Assembly: GCA_023627715.1 (NCBI GenBank)
Contig: JAMAHW010000112.1
Span: 43,818-107,817, forward strand
Length of the DNA: 64,000 nucleotides
Direction of reading: 5' to 3'
Source of the DNA: Periconia sp. R9002
Taxonomy: Eukaryota > Ascomycota > Dothideomycetes > Pleosporales > Periconiaceae
The notes under the pieces were generated by a model that did no database searches, was not told where the DNA came from, and saw only the letters and a list, made by a program, of their open reading frames with translations. The first letter of the stretch is position 1. Every line of letters begins with the position of its first letter. The position numbers and the translations under genes are program-made. Shown piece after piece: positions 12,079 through 21,777 of this stretch.

Positions 12079-13134
12079 ATGGGAAGCAAGAAGGTCAAAG
12101 CCTTGAAAAAGGCCGAAAAGCCTTCCCTACCGCCCATCCCCGATCCCTTCGAGCCTGCGCCGTCCTCCCTCGCCCCCCTCCTTGATACGTTCGATATCGA
12201 CACGGTCTACATCACACACATCGACAAACATCCCGCCGCATTCAAGAAGTCAATATTTTACGTTCCTGTTGGACTGAATCTTTTCATCGCAGCTCTGTTG
12301 TTATTACGGGCATACTACGCGGCTCCGTTATACTGGAAGCTATTGATGTCAATATTGAACAATCCAAATGAGACCACTTTGTACTGGAGCTCATCGCCAA
12401 AAGCAACCATTGTGAAAGCAATTATATGGCGCATGTGCATGTTCATGTTCGACTTCATGTTATTCCGCTTCGTCGGACCGTGGCCGCTGTCCTTCTTTCT
12501 CGAAATGCCTGGAAATCCTGTATTATGGCGTTTCCGTGTGGGATTTCGAGACGAAGAGGTATACGTACGAGAGAGCAGAGGCTGGGGTGCTGAAGACTTG
12601 CTTGGCGAAGCTGAAGGTTCAACTGGCAAGGCTGGTGGCGAGAGCCCCTTCTTCAAGACACGTATTCTGCCCGCAGTCGACATACATAGACTAAGGGCGA
12701 AGTCGGGCTATATGCTGATGGACAAAGATTTTGATCTAGACTTTGGGGCTATGATCACGGCTACTCGCCTGCTAGACAAGAAAGAGGTTACGCTGGACCA
12801 GCTCAACACGAGCGTTTTCGTGTGGGTTGGCAACGAGGAGGGCGGTCAATGGGCTGTCTGGAACTGTGGAATATTGGATGACGGTGCTGAAACTGAGGCG
12901 AGGAAGAAGATTGTCATGTTCAAAGACGAGTTAACGAGGATGGGCAAAGAGAGTCTCTTTTTCAAGTGGATCGAGTTGGTTCAGTTCGAGAGCTCTGCGC
13001 CCGGGGGTTTCACGCAAGAGAGACAAGCCACAACAGCAGAAAAAACGAGGAAGCTGTTTGAAGCTGAGGGAATTGACTTTGACAAATTCAGCGCAAATAT
13101 TGGTGGCTTCGATGGTATGCCAGGAATGCAATAA
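12079..13134 (+). CDS. Conserved fungal membrane protein, function unknown
   Basis: Single exon, 351 residues from the ATG at 12079 (context CCAAGATGG). In-frame ATGs at 11908 and 11959 would add up to 57 residues, but that stretch is low-quality protein followed by pyrimidine-rich DNA typical of a leader, so I prefer the internal start. The N-terminus is basic (MGSKKVKALKKAEK) and then proline-rich. Two hydrophobic segments follow: about residues 57-90 (VPVGLNLFIAALLLLRAYY) and about 110-140 (WRMCMFMFDFMLFRFVG). The C-terminal about 200 residues are hydrophilic and end GFDGMPGMQ. The layout suits an organelle or ER membrane protein with a large soluble tail. I do not recognise the family. 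The gene abuts the quinate cluster, with its 3' end 78 nt from qutE. Confidence 0.7.
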   Translation: MGSKKVKALKKAEKPSLPPIPDPFEPAPSSLAPLLDTFDIDTVYITHIDKHPAAFKKSIFYVPVGLNLFIAALLLLRAYYAAPLYWKLLMSILNNPNETTLYWSSSPKATIVKAIIWRMCMFMFDFMLFRFVGPWPLSFFLEMPGNPVLWRFRVGFRDEEVYVRESRGWGAEDLLGEAEGSTGKAGGESPFFKTRILPAVDIHRLRAKSGYMLMDKDFDLDFGAMITATRLLDKKEVTLDQLNTSVFVWVGNEEGGQWAVWNCGILDDGAETEARKKIVMFKDELTRMGKESLFFKWIELVQFESSAPGGFTQERQATTAEKTRKLFEAEGIDFDKFSANIGGFDGMPGMQ

Positions 13135-13211
13135 AGCTGGCTATCGTTTCGACCCTGCAAGACTGGTTCTGAGAGCCAAAGACCCAACATCTGGATCCAG
13201 TGCCCCTATCT

Positions 13212-13673
13212 TCACAAATTCGCCTTGTCTTTCGGCTTGATATACCTGGCTGCATACTCAATGGCCGCTTCATAACCATACACACCCAAACCGCATATGA
13301 CTGCCTCCGCCTTGTCGCTCAAGTAACTGTGATGTCGAAACGCCTCTCTTTTGTGGATATTGCTTATGTGCACCTCCACGAACGGTAAATCGCATCCAAG
13401 AAGTGCATCTCGCAAAGCAACACTTGTGTGAGTCAAGGCTCCTGGGTTGATGATGACAACATCCACCTTGCCCCGCGCCTCGTGTATCCGGTCGACTAGG
13501 ACGCCCTCGTGGTTTGATTGGATTGATTCAAATCGTATTGAACGTCCCGAGCATTGCTTTTGTGCAGCTTCGACGACCTGCGGGAGTGTTGTGCTGCCGT
13601 ATATGCCGGGCTCGCGGGTGCCGAGGAGATTGAGATTAGGGCCGTTAATGAGTAAAACAGACTCAACCATCAT
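13212..13673 (-). CDS. qutE: Catabolic 3-dehydroquinate dehydratase (type II)
   Basis: Single exon, 153 residues (or 152 from the second of two adjacent ATGs, 13670). It matches type II dehydroquinase throughout: [20 protein letters not shown] near the N-terminus with the catalytic Tyr in the flexible lid, [32 protein letters not shown], and [21 protein letters not shown] with the catalytic His. The length is normal for the fungal family. It converts 3-dehydroquinate to 3-dehydroshikimate in the quinate pathway, separate from the biosynthetic pentafunctional AROM protein. It is divergent with qutG across 390 nt, so the two probably share a control region. Confidence 0.95.
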   Translation of the reverse strand: MMVESVLLINGPNLNLLGTREPGIYGSTTLPQVVEAAQKQCSGRSIRFESIQSNHEGVLVDRIHEARGKVDVVIINPGALTHTSVALRDALLGCDLPFVEVHISNIHKREAFRHHSYLSDKAEAVICGLGVYGYEAAIEYAARYIKPKDKANL

Positions 13674-14063
13674 GAAATTTATTTGATTCTGTATGGTTAT
13701 AGATGTTTGATCATGTTCATTACATATACCTGGTCTTCTGTCTGCTACGAAGCACTGTTGGTGCTGGCGCGGCAGAGATTCCGATAGCCGGTACCGGAAG
13801 AATGCTTTCCCATTCCTAAATCACATCCACGCGCTGTTACGCAAACCCACAGATGCCCATTTTCCATTGGCATGACCGGTCCCTTGGATATCCATCATTC
13901 TCCGTGGCCCCACAACTTTACAGTGTATCTTGTACCCGATGATAGACCGGTGTTCCTATCTGCTCGGTTGATGTCGGTGTACCGCAATCAGCCAACTAGT
14001 GGTGGAGTTTCAAAAAATGATTCACCGGTGTTCTCGACGACCAGCAATATACCCCACGTGAAA
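13674..14063. promoter_or_regulatory. Divergent control region qutE / qutG
   Basis: 390 nt between two start codons facing apart. In Neurospora and Aspergillus such regions bind the QA-1F/QUTA activator at a 16-bp palindrome of the form GGRTAARYRYTTATCC. I see no full copy here by eye. In-frame ATGs upstream of the chosen qutG start (13872, 13971) lie inside this interval. Confidence 0.45.
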
Positions 14064-15119
14064 ATGTCAGAACTCTCTCCTGATGAATTGAGCGAAATCT
14101 ATACGTTTGCAGTTCAGCTGGGAAAAGATGCGGGACAGATGCTGATGCAGGCCGCGAAGCTTCGAACAGGAGACACAGGAGCTTCCCAACAGCAAGACGA
14201 GCATGTGCAAAAAGCGAATGCTGTCGATTTAGTCACCGAGACTGATGAGAATATCGAAGCATTCATCAAAAGCCAGATAGTCTCGAAGTTTCCCACCCAC
14301 AAATTTGTCGGCGAAGAATCATACTCCAAAGGATCCTCGCGACAATACCTAATCGATGATGCGCCGACGTGGTGTGTCGACCCGCTTGACGGGACTGTGA
14401 ACTACATCCATCTATTCCCGATGTTCTGCGTGTCCATCGCCTTCATCCACAAATCCAAGCCCCTCATTGGCGTTATCAACGCTCCCTTTCTCAACCAATT
14501 CTTCAGCTCTTGCGCCGGTCGAGGCGCGTTTCTCAACGAAACACAGCCATTACCTCTTATCCGAAACCCTGTACCTCCAATGCCAGCGGAAGCTCCGAGC
14601 GGATGCGTCTTTTCTTGTGAATGGGGAAAGGATAGAAAGGATGCGCCAGATGGCAATCTGCATCGGAAGGTTGAAAGTTTTATGAACATGGCTGCGGAGC
14701 TCGGCGGCCGAGGTGGGAAAGGTGGGATGGTGCATGGGGTTCGGTCTCTGGGGAGTGCCACGCTGGACTTGGCCTACGTGGCTATGGGCTCGTTTGATAT
14801 CTGGTGGGAAGGCGGATGTTGGGAGTGGTACGTTGTCCCTTTTGTTAAGCTTGTCGATGCATTTCTAACGGATAACAGGGATGTGGCGGCGGGAATAGCT
14901 ATTTTGCAAGAAGCTGGAGGTCTCGTTACTACAGCAAATCCACCGGAAGATTGCGAGACAAGTCCGATTGATGAAGTGAAACTGGGAAGTCGACTCTATC
15001 TTGCGATCCGACCAGCTGGTGCATCAGCAAATGAGACAGGACGTGCAAGTCAAGAGAGGACTGTAAGAGAGGTCTGGAAACGGGTGCGGCATCTGGACTA
15101 TTCACGACCAGGAGCATAA
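14064..15119 (+). CDS. qutG: Inositol monophosphatase-like protein of the quinate cluster
   Basis: Two exons (14064-14827, 14879-15119), 334 residues. The 51-nt intron (GTACGT...TTCTAAC...CAG) is free of stops and a multiple of three, so it is easily missed; removing it gives the family block GGCWEWDVAAGIAIL. Other IMPase motifs are VDLVTETDENIEAFI, GEES, and the metal site WCVDPLDGTVNYIHLFP. The start at 14064 (MSELSPDELSEIY) fits QutG-type proteins. Upstream in-frame ATGs would add up to 64 residues lacking any domain. The fold hydrolyses small phosphate monoesters with Mg2+. QutG is a standing member of Aspergillus quinate clusters although its step in the pathway is unclear. Confidence 0.92.
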   Translation: MSELSPDELSEIYTFAVQLGKDAGQMLMQAAKLRTGDTGASQQQDEHVQKANAVDLVTETDENIEAFIKSQIVSKFPTHKFVGEESYSKGSSRQYLIDDAPTWCVDPLDGTVNYIHLFPMFCVSIAFIHKSKPLIGVINAPFLNQFFSSCAGRGAFLNETQPLPLIRNPVPPMPAEAPSGCVFSCEWGKDRKDAPDGNLHRKVESFMNMAAELGGRGGKGGMVHGVRSLGSATLDLAYVAMGSFDIWWEGGCWEWYVVPFVKLVDAFLTDNRDVAAGIAILQEAGGLVTTANPPEDCETSPIDEVKLGSRLYLAIRPAGASANETGRASQERTVREVWKRVRHLDYSRPGA

Positions 15120-15382
15120 AATCGAAGATTCACAAGATTTTGCAAAGGAGATCGGGCGTTTTCAAGAGCGCCGGACCTATGCCACCTGCGGTAGAAAAGG
15201 GTTTTTTTTGTGCCACTGTGAAGGGCATATGTAGAATCACTAATGAATCATCATTAGTGATTCTACATATGCCCTTCACAGTGGCACAAAAATTGCCATT
15301 TCATGTCTTTTCTATCATGAATCGCTAGTAATATATACATGAATGCCTTCAACTCGTTTCACATGCCAACTCAACCCGATAT
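15120..15382. other. Convergent spacer qutG / qutB
   Basis: Shared 3' region of the two convergent genes. It is dominated by the 42-bp perfect inverted repeat described separately. Confidence 0.6.
15205..15292. repeat. Perfect 42-bp inverted repeat with 4-nt spacer
   Basis: Left arm 15205-15246 and right arm 15251-15292 are exact reverse complements, separated by ATCA. The arm begins TTTTTGTGCCACTGTGAAGG. Transcribed from either strand it would form a long hairpin with U/A ends. It sits between convergent 3' ends, so it could act in 3'-end formation of both genes. It could also be a fold-back element or an assembly artefact. Confidence 0.9.
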
Positions 15383-16388
15383 CTATAGTTTTGATTCGCT
15401 TAACTTCAGTGCGATCGCTTTGTGAACTTGTTCAATAGGCAACTCGCTCACTTCCTTCCCTAGCCAATACTTATCCTGCTCCAGTCCTTGCCAGATCAAA
15501 GCCTCGGTGCCTAGTATCAACTTCCAGCCAGCCTGCTGGCTGATATCCGCAATCTCCGTCCACGGAGAAGGATGATAGCACATCTCCAATATCGCACCCT
15601 TGTGCTCCTGCTTCAGAAAGTGTTCCAGCACCTTCCTTGCCTCCTTCTCTTCTTCCGTCTTCGGTGTGAAGTTCGGCACACACGCTATTATCGCGCCCAC
15701 GGGCTCTAAAGCCTGTGCTTGAGAGACGGTAGCCACATCGACTAACGCATCGCCGTACCCTCTTGCAGCGCACTCGTCAATGACTGCTTTGACCTCGCTC
15801 CGGTCCCGATTCACGAGGTAGATTTTACTCGCTTTCATCCATGTCCTTAGAGCATATACGGCGCTTCGCGCTGCTCCTCCACCGCCTACGACCACTGCGG
15901 GTCGGTTGTGGAACGTAGCATCGGGATCTGATACGTTTTGGTAGAAAGCTTCTCGGATGCCGACGACGTCTGTGTTGGTGCCCATGTATCGTCGCTTACC
16001 CGTGACAGGATCGTCGCGGACGAAAAGGGTGTTCACAGCGCCTACTGCTTCGCCTTCGGGAGTGAGTGCGTCAAGGTGGTTTAGGATAGCGACTTTGTGC
16101 GGCATCGTTACTGAAGCGCCTGGGTGGAATTAGCATGCTGTAATGAAACTATTGTTTAAGCAGATGACGAGGCTTACCATAGAACCTTGGATCTTGTCGT
16201 AGCTTGAGGAAGAGGTTCATATCGGTGGAGTCGAGAGGTATTTGCGCCCATTTCAAGCCGAGGTTGTCATATATCGTTTGGTGGAGAAGTGGTGACATGC
16301 TGTGTGAAATTCCGTGACCGAAGAGATAGCCATGGCGATCGAGTCTTTCAATCTGTGATGACTGTGTTTCGGTTGTTTGTTGGGCCAT
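15383..16388 (-). CDS. qutB: Quinate dehydrogenase (shikimate/quinate 5-dehydrogenase fold)
   Basis: Two exons (16388-16178, 16119-15383), 315 residues; the join makes the family block [12 protein letters not shown]. The N-terminal substrate domain has [18 protein letters not shown], where the two Ser bind the carboxylate, and the catalytic Lys of MPHK. NTLFVRD and [13 protein letters not shown] follow. The NAD(P)-binding Rossmann turn is [15 protein letters not shown], and the C-terminus ends in a helix. The family oxidises quinate to 3-dehydroquinate. The length and catabolic neighbours separate it from the AROM shikimate dehydrogenase. It is divergent with the permease gene over 834 nt. 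Confidence 0.94.
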
Positions 16389-17222
16389 TGTGAAAGTGTA
16401 GCGATTTGATAAACAGGTGTAGAAAAGCCAAAGAAAACCGGATTATTCAAGTGTGAGATGGGTGTAGAGAATGCGGATGATGTTTATGCAAACTTTTCCC
16501 TAGGACTTCACAGCACAAGGCCCGGAATTATGTATAAGGATTCCAAGGTGGGCCACTCCTCCACAATTACTTGGTATCCTGTACGAAGCTATGGTTATGT
16601 GGGGAAGTGTGATAAGATGGAAAATGATTTAATTCCCCAATGTTTACACGAGTCATTTCAACGCCTCCTGGAGTTCTTCTGGGGCGGTTAAATACTTTTC
16701 CGCCCTAGTCTCCTGACGACATGTAGGCGCACTATCCATGTAGCTCACCGACATCGCACGCTCCAATGGGGATAGACCCAAGCACCAAGAAAAGCTTTCC
16801 CCGCAACTACAGGCGTTTCTTCGGCCTCGACATGGAAGTTGGACCGACTGTGGCTCAGGGTATGCTGGGGGGATGGATGAATGTTTAATGTCATAATCAC
16901 CACGAAAGTGCAGCTGCATCGGAAAAAGGATGGACTGGGGCAAGGCGTAGCTGGGGGTTCTCCACGGGGTAATCTTAGGGGATTATCTGGGGTACCTACA
17001 TACATATATGAGAGGATCTCACCGCGATTAACTCTTTTCATCCCACCCATCAGAACGGTTTTCATCTACCAGAGTGTGGGGTCCGATCTGGAGCCGTGGA
17101 CTAAGTTTTTTTTTCTCTCCTAATTACCAGACCCCTTAACGATTTTCTCGGTCGCCTTTCCCATCGTCACTTCTTCTCGAGTGCTTCAATCCGTAGATCA
17201 GTAACGACGCAATACCGCCATC
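16389..17222. promoter_or_regulatory. Divergent control region qutB / qutD
   Basis: 834 nt between opposed start codons. Around 16965-17000 there are half-sites resembling the QA-1F/QUTA site (GGGGTAATC and GATTATCTGG), but their spacing is 10 nt instead of the expected 4, so they are weak candidates. The last 150 nt before qutD are pyrimidine-rich. No gene is seen inside. Confidence 0.5.
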
Positions 17223-18972
17223 ATGGGCATCCTCGCCTTCGTCGAAGATAGGCCCACGCCCAAAGCCGTCTACAATTGGCGTGTTTACGCATGTGCCTGT
17301 GTAGCATCATGGGCTGCGTGCATGATCGGTTACGACTCCGCTTTCATTGGGACGACGCTTGCTCTGCCATCCTTCGTCGATGAGTTTGGATTCAAGAAAA
17401 TGGATCCCAATAAGCTTGCTCTCACCAAGGCGAACATCGTATCGGTATACCAAGCAGGAGCCTTCTTCGGATCTTTCGGCGCTTACGTCTCGAGCTACCA
17501 TTGGGGCCGAAGGAGGAGCTTGATCATCTGGATTCTCGTGTTTATTGTGGGTGCTGGTATGATGTTGGGCGCAAATGCCCAAAGAGGGCTGGGTCTTATC
17601 ATCGGAGGCAGAGTGCTCGCAGGATTGGGAGTCGGTGCCGCGTCTAACATGGTGCCTATTTACATTTCCGAGCTCTCCCCTCCCGCGATTCGTGGTCGTC
17701 TCGTGGGTATTTACGAACTAGGATGGCAAATTGGTGGGCTCGTTGGATTGTAAGTTTCAATTTTTAGGCGAGAAGAAAGGTCGCCCCTGTTATCGACAAC
17801 TGTTAACATGTTGTAGCTGGATAAATTACGGTCTACAAGAGACCATGGCACCCTCGCACCAGCAGTGGCTTATTCCTTTTGCCGTACAGCTCATCCCCGC
17901 GGGTTGCCTCCTCCTTGGAGCCATCTGGATGAAGGAGTCCCCTCGATGGCTGTTTCAAAAGGGCCGACGGGAACTGGCCATGAAGAACCTCTGCTGGATC
18001 CGCAACCTCGAGCCAACAGATCTATACATTGTCGAAGAAGTTGCAGCCATTGACGCGCAACTCGAGTGGGACCGTGTCCACGTCGGCGTCGGTTTCTGGA
18101 AGCCATTCGCCGCTCTCAAACAGAGAAAGACTCAATGGCGTTTCTTTCTTGGTGGCATGCTGTTCCTCTGGCAGAACGGCTCTGGAAGTACGTACATTTC
18201 AGGCGTAACATAAGCATAGTGAACTTTACTGACTTTCTACCCGCGAACAGTCAACGCGATCAACTACTACAGTCCCACTGTCTTCAAGTCTATCGGCATT
18301 ACGGGAACCAGCACTGGTTTCCTGACAACCGGCATCTTTGGTGTCGTCAAAACTGTAGTCACCGTCATCTGGCTTCTCTGGCTTATTGATCAGCTCGGTC
18401 GCACAAAGTTGCTCATGTTCGGTGCAGCTGGCGGATCTCTATGCATGTGGTTTATCGGCGCATACATCAAGATTGCCAACTCAGGATCCAAAGCCGCTAA
18501 TGCCAGTGGGAAGCTCTCTTCCGGCGGTATCGCTGCCATGTTCATGTTCTATCTGTGGACAGCCTTCTACACCCCATCGTGGAACGGTACCCCCTGGGTC
18601 ATCAACTCCGAAATGTACAGCCAGAACACGCGATCACTCGGACAGGCTTCCGCGGCCGCGAATAACTGGTTTTGGAATTTCATCATCTCGCGCTTTACAC
18701 CTCAAATGTTCAACACGATGGAGTACGGTGTGTACTTCTTCTTCGCGTCGCTGATGATCTTGTCGATTCCCTTCATTTACTTCTTGGTGCCTGAGACCAA
18801 GGGTGTGCCGCTCGAGCACATGGATGAGCTGTTTGAATATAAGAACGTGCGCAAGGCACACGGCGAAATGATCCAGAAGTTGAGAATGGATGAAGAGGAG
18901 TTCCGACACGACGCCGAAGGAGCCGGGTTGACTGTTGAGAAGACCAAGGATGAGAGGGTCGAGACTGTGTAA
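17223..18972 (+). CDS. qutD: Quinate permease, MFS sugar-porter family
   Basis: Three exons (17223-17749, 17817-18187, 18251-18972), 539 residues. The start MGILAFVEDRPTPKAVYNWRVY is the characteristic N-terminus of fungal quinate permeases. Sugar-porter motifs are in order: GYDSAFIGTT in TM1, WGRRRSLI after TM2, GRVLAGLGVGAASNMVPIYISE, GFWINYGLQ at the first junction, KESPRWLFQKGR, GINAINYYSPTVF at the second junction, DQLGRTKLL, and PETKGVPLEHMDELF at the end. It would import quinate at the plasma membrane with protons. In Aspergillus its expression depends on the QUTA activator. Together with qutE, qutG and qutB it completes a four-gene subset of the qut cluster. Confidence 0.95.
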
Positions 18973-19292
18973 TCAGGCTTCACGAGCGTTTGATTTCTCT
19001 TTACTGAACTTGGCATAATGTCCGGTTTGGAAGAATTTGATTGATGTATATTACCATCGTATGGCGACATGAACATGATTTGTGAAATGGAATTTCTCAT
19101 ATTGTGACAGTCTCATCTCATATAGTTCTTCATTAAAACATGATCCATACTTCCATTCCATGAGATCGACTCTACACAGTAATAATAACAACAACAGGAG
19201 GAACAGCGGAAAAAAACAGGAAAGTCATAAAGTCATCACAGAACCGAAGAACCAGGTTGATGTCATACACCCCCCATCCCTCTGCTTCGTCA
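18973..19292. other. Convergent spacer qutD / F-box gene
   Basis: 320 nt of 3' flanking DNA of two convergent genes. No gene or repeat of note. Confidence 0.5.
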
Positions 19293-21777
19293 TCAAAACA
19301 AATGTCCAACCTCCACAAAGTCCCCCCTAGCACTCCTCTCCATCCGTCTATGCCCAAACCCGCAATCCCCCAGACTCTCCTCACTACTAAAATTACACTC
19401 CCACCTCCCTACCAAATCCTCCATGCCAACAATCCACCCATTCCTCTCCACATCATCCTCGTCGTCATCATCTCTATTATCCCAAAATAGCCCCAATGCC
19501 TCCCTATCCGAACCCACTTCATAAATGACTTTACTTCTCGCATCGCCGTAGACGCCGTGAACAGATCTTTTGTTCGCATCAACAGACTGGACATTTTTAC
19601 GCGCAGTGAGGATGCGAGATTGAGCTGCCAAACGCGACCGCGAAGGCGAGAGTGTCGTGATATGCGGGAATTGCGTGAATATTGTATTCGGAGATGTCAA
19701 AGACAGCAAAGGCGCTATTGGAGGGGATTCTTCCTCGGTGGGAGAAGGAGGCAGTGCTTTGTTCAGTGCAAGCGGTGCTGTATCTCTCGCGCCTGTCGCT
19801 TCCTGCGTTGTAAATGACGATGTATGAGATTTTGGCGTGTGCGGGGGGGAAATGGGGTGGTGGGTTTTTGCCGGACGCGGTGCAGCGGTGAAAAGGAGCG
19901 CGTCGGGGGGAAGGAGCGCGGAGATCAAGGGCTTGCATTGGGCTTGAATCAGGCCGTCTGGGTCATGTGGGATCCGAACGCGCTTCAAGGTAGGGAATGA
20001 AGTTCCTTTTTTGATGCTATTGGCTAAGAGGAGGTGGGTTAGATGGGCCATGGGATCCTCTTCGGAGAGAGTATTGTTGACTGAGGTGAGACTTGGTGGT
20101 GGGCCGGCTTGAGAGCGGATTTCCCAATGGAGGTTTTGGAGCGTTGGGGAGTAGAACTGAGGCCGTAGTGATCTTCCCCGAGTCACTGGTACGAGTGGGG
20201 TTTGGTGCTGAACGAGGGAGAAACTTTTCAGATGGTACAATCTCGGCTGCAAGAAATTGCAGATGATCTCCAATCTGGAGATTTCTAGATTGATCATAGT
20301 GATGCTTTCCAGGGATTTTATGGTTTTAGATTTTGAAAAGCGCTCCATTCCGCTATCGGTGATTCCTGGGAGATTCTCAAGCCTTAGAGCAAGCAGATCA
20401 GAGGGGAGCGCATTCAACGTGAAGTTCGAAAAGGCCGTTTTTGATAAACCAGATATGGAGAGATCACGAAGTTTGGGAAACTGCCGCAACGTTCCAATAA
20501 TGGCACGAAAGTTGAGATCATGCGAAGCTCCTGAATCCTGATGTAGAACCAAACTTGTCAAGAGAGTGTGATTAGAGTTGAGCTCGAGGAAGCGCTCAGT
20601 GGGGTCTGTGGCGGCGTGGTAATAGTCAAGACTCGGATCGTCCTCAAAGGGGTCTTCATTCATGCCTTCCTCCTCAGAAAAGTACCACACCCGCTCCCTC
20701 AAATTGGGTCGCGTGGAAAGCGCATACGAAAGTCGATCGTGGGTGTGCGTGTACGGAATGTGAAAACCGATCAATCTTTCGAGCTGGGGGCAGGCCATGA
20801 CTAGAGAAGCTACAAGATTGACTATTTCCTCTCGCTCGATTGTGGCATTGTGATAGAGATCTTGATAATCAGGCATGTATAGATTCCGGACCAGTTGAGC
20901 CAGAGTCGGGCGTTCCCGAAGTGTTCTCCGCAGAAGTTTGAGTCGACTAGTTCCCATGATCTTGACTTGCGCATGAGAAGTGTCGTCGGTAGATCCCAAA
21001 ACCCATAGATCTCGGTACCTAGCAATAGATCAGCAAGTCCGATCACTTGAAATAGTAGTCTGTGCCTTTGTTTTCGGACCAAATGCTTCCGTGGATTTAA
21101 AGATCCGCTTCCACAGCACGCGCTCATGTAAAAGCGCCTACTAGGTCGAATCTCCGAGGCCAAAGCACCTGACAGCAGTAACAAGAAATCACAGAAGAAA
21201 ATCAACTTACATCCTCGGATTAACAACGCGATCCCATGCCCGACTTGTTAAGGAAAGACTGTGAAGATCTCTAACATAGCATTCCGAGCAAGACTTCCCG
21301 CCACGCCCTAGGTACATGCGCTCCAGCTGCAGCAATATGCATTCATACACCTCTCGGGGTAGCTTCCTAAAAATATTCATAGGAAGATCCAAGCTCGACT
21401 GCGTTCGCGGTAGCTGGGAGCGCGCCCTGCGACGGTTCGTGAGTTCCCAAGGCGTCGTAGATGCGAAGCGCGGGACGACTGCTCGCGTGCCCACTGACGA
21501 CACTCTTGCGCCACCATTGCGCGAGGAATTTCTTCGCAATGAGGGTTTGCGAGCGGGGACTGAGCATTTTCGAGGGGTGGGGTCTATGCCGTTGCTGTTA
21601 GAGGAGACGCGGAACGGGATTGGCTGGTCGTCGTCGTATGCCAACACTGGCGGTTCTGCGTAGAGAGTTAGTATTTGTTTCTTCCATTCTCGGAGGATGC
21701 AGTGCATGTTGTTTGGAACATCGTGGATGAGTTTCGAAAGAGTGAAAGAGGGCAGGCTTACGCGTTAGTATAATCAT
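19293..21777 (-). CDS. F-box protein with leucine-rich-like region
   Basis: Three exons (21777-21762, 21655-21211, 21018-19293), 728 residues. The 16-nt first exon (MIILT) is supported by a TACTAAC branch site and CTACGCAG acceptor directly before 21655; an ATG at 21707 inside that intron is the alternative. Residues about 110-160 form an F-box-like motif (MNIFRKLPREVYECILLQLE...LHSLSLTSRAWDRVVNPRMYRDLWV), the last part restored by the second junction. The central region has repeated leucine-rich segments (LRDLSISGLSK, LLALRLENLPGIT, LESITMINLEIS). The C-terminus is disordered and acidic (DDDDEDDVE). Such proteins select targets for SCF ubiquitin ligases; the target here is unknown. Confidence 0.8.

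Noticed and set aside
13872..14063. 64-residue N-terminal extension of QutG
   Set aside because: Family members start at the MSELSPDELSEIY position; the extension has no domain and falls in the divergent promoter.
16965..17000. QA-1F/QUTA activator site
   Set aside because: Half-sites are present but spaced 10 nt apart instead of 4; kept only as a weak note.
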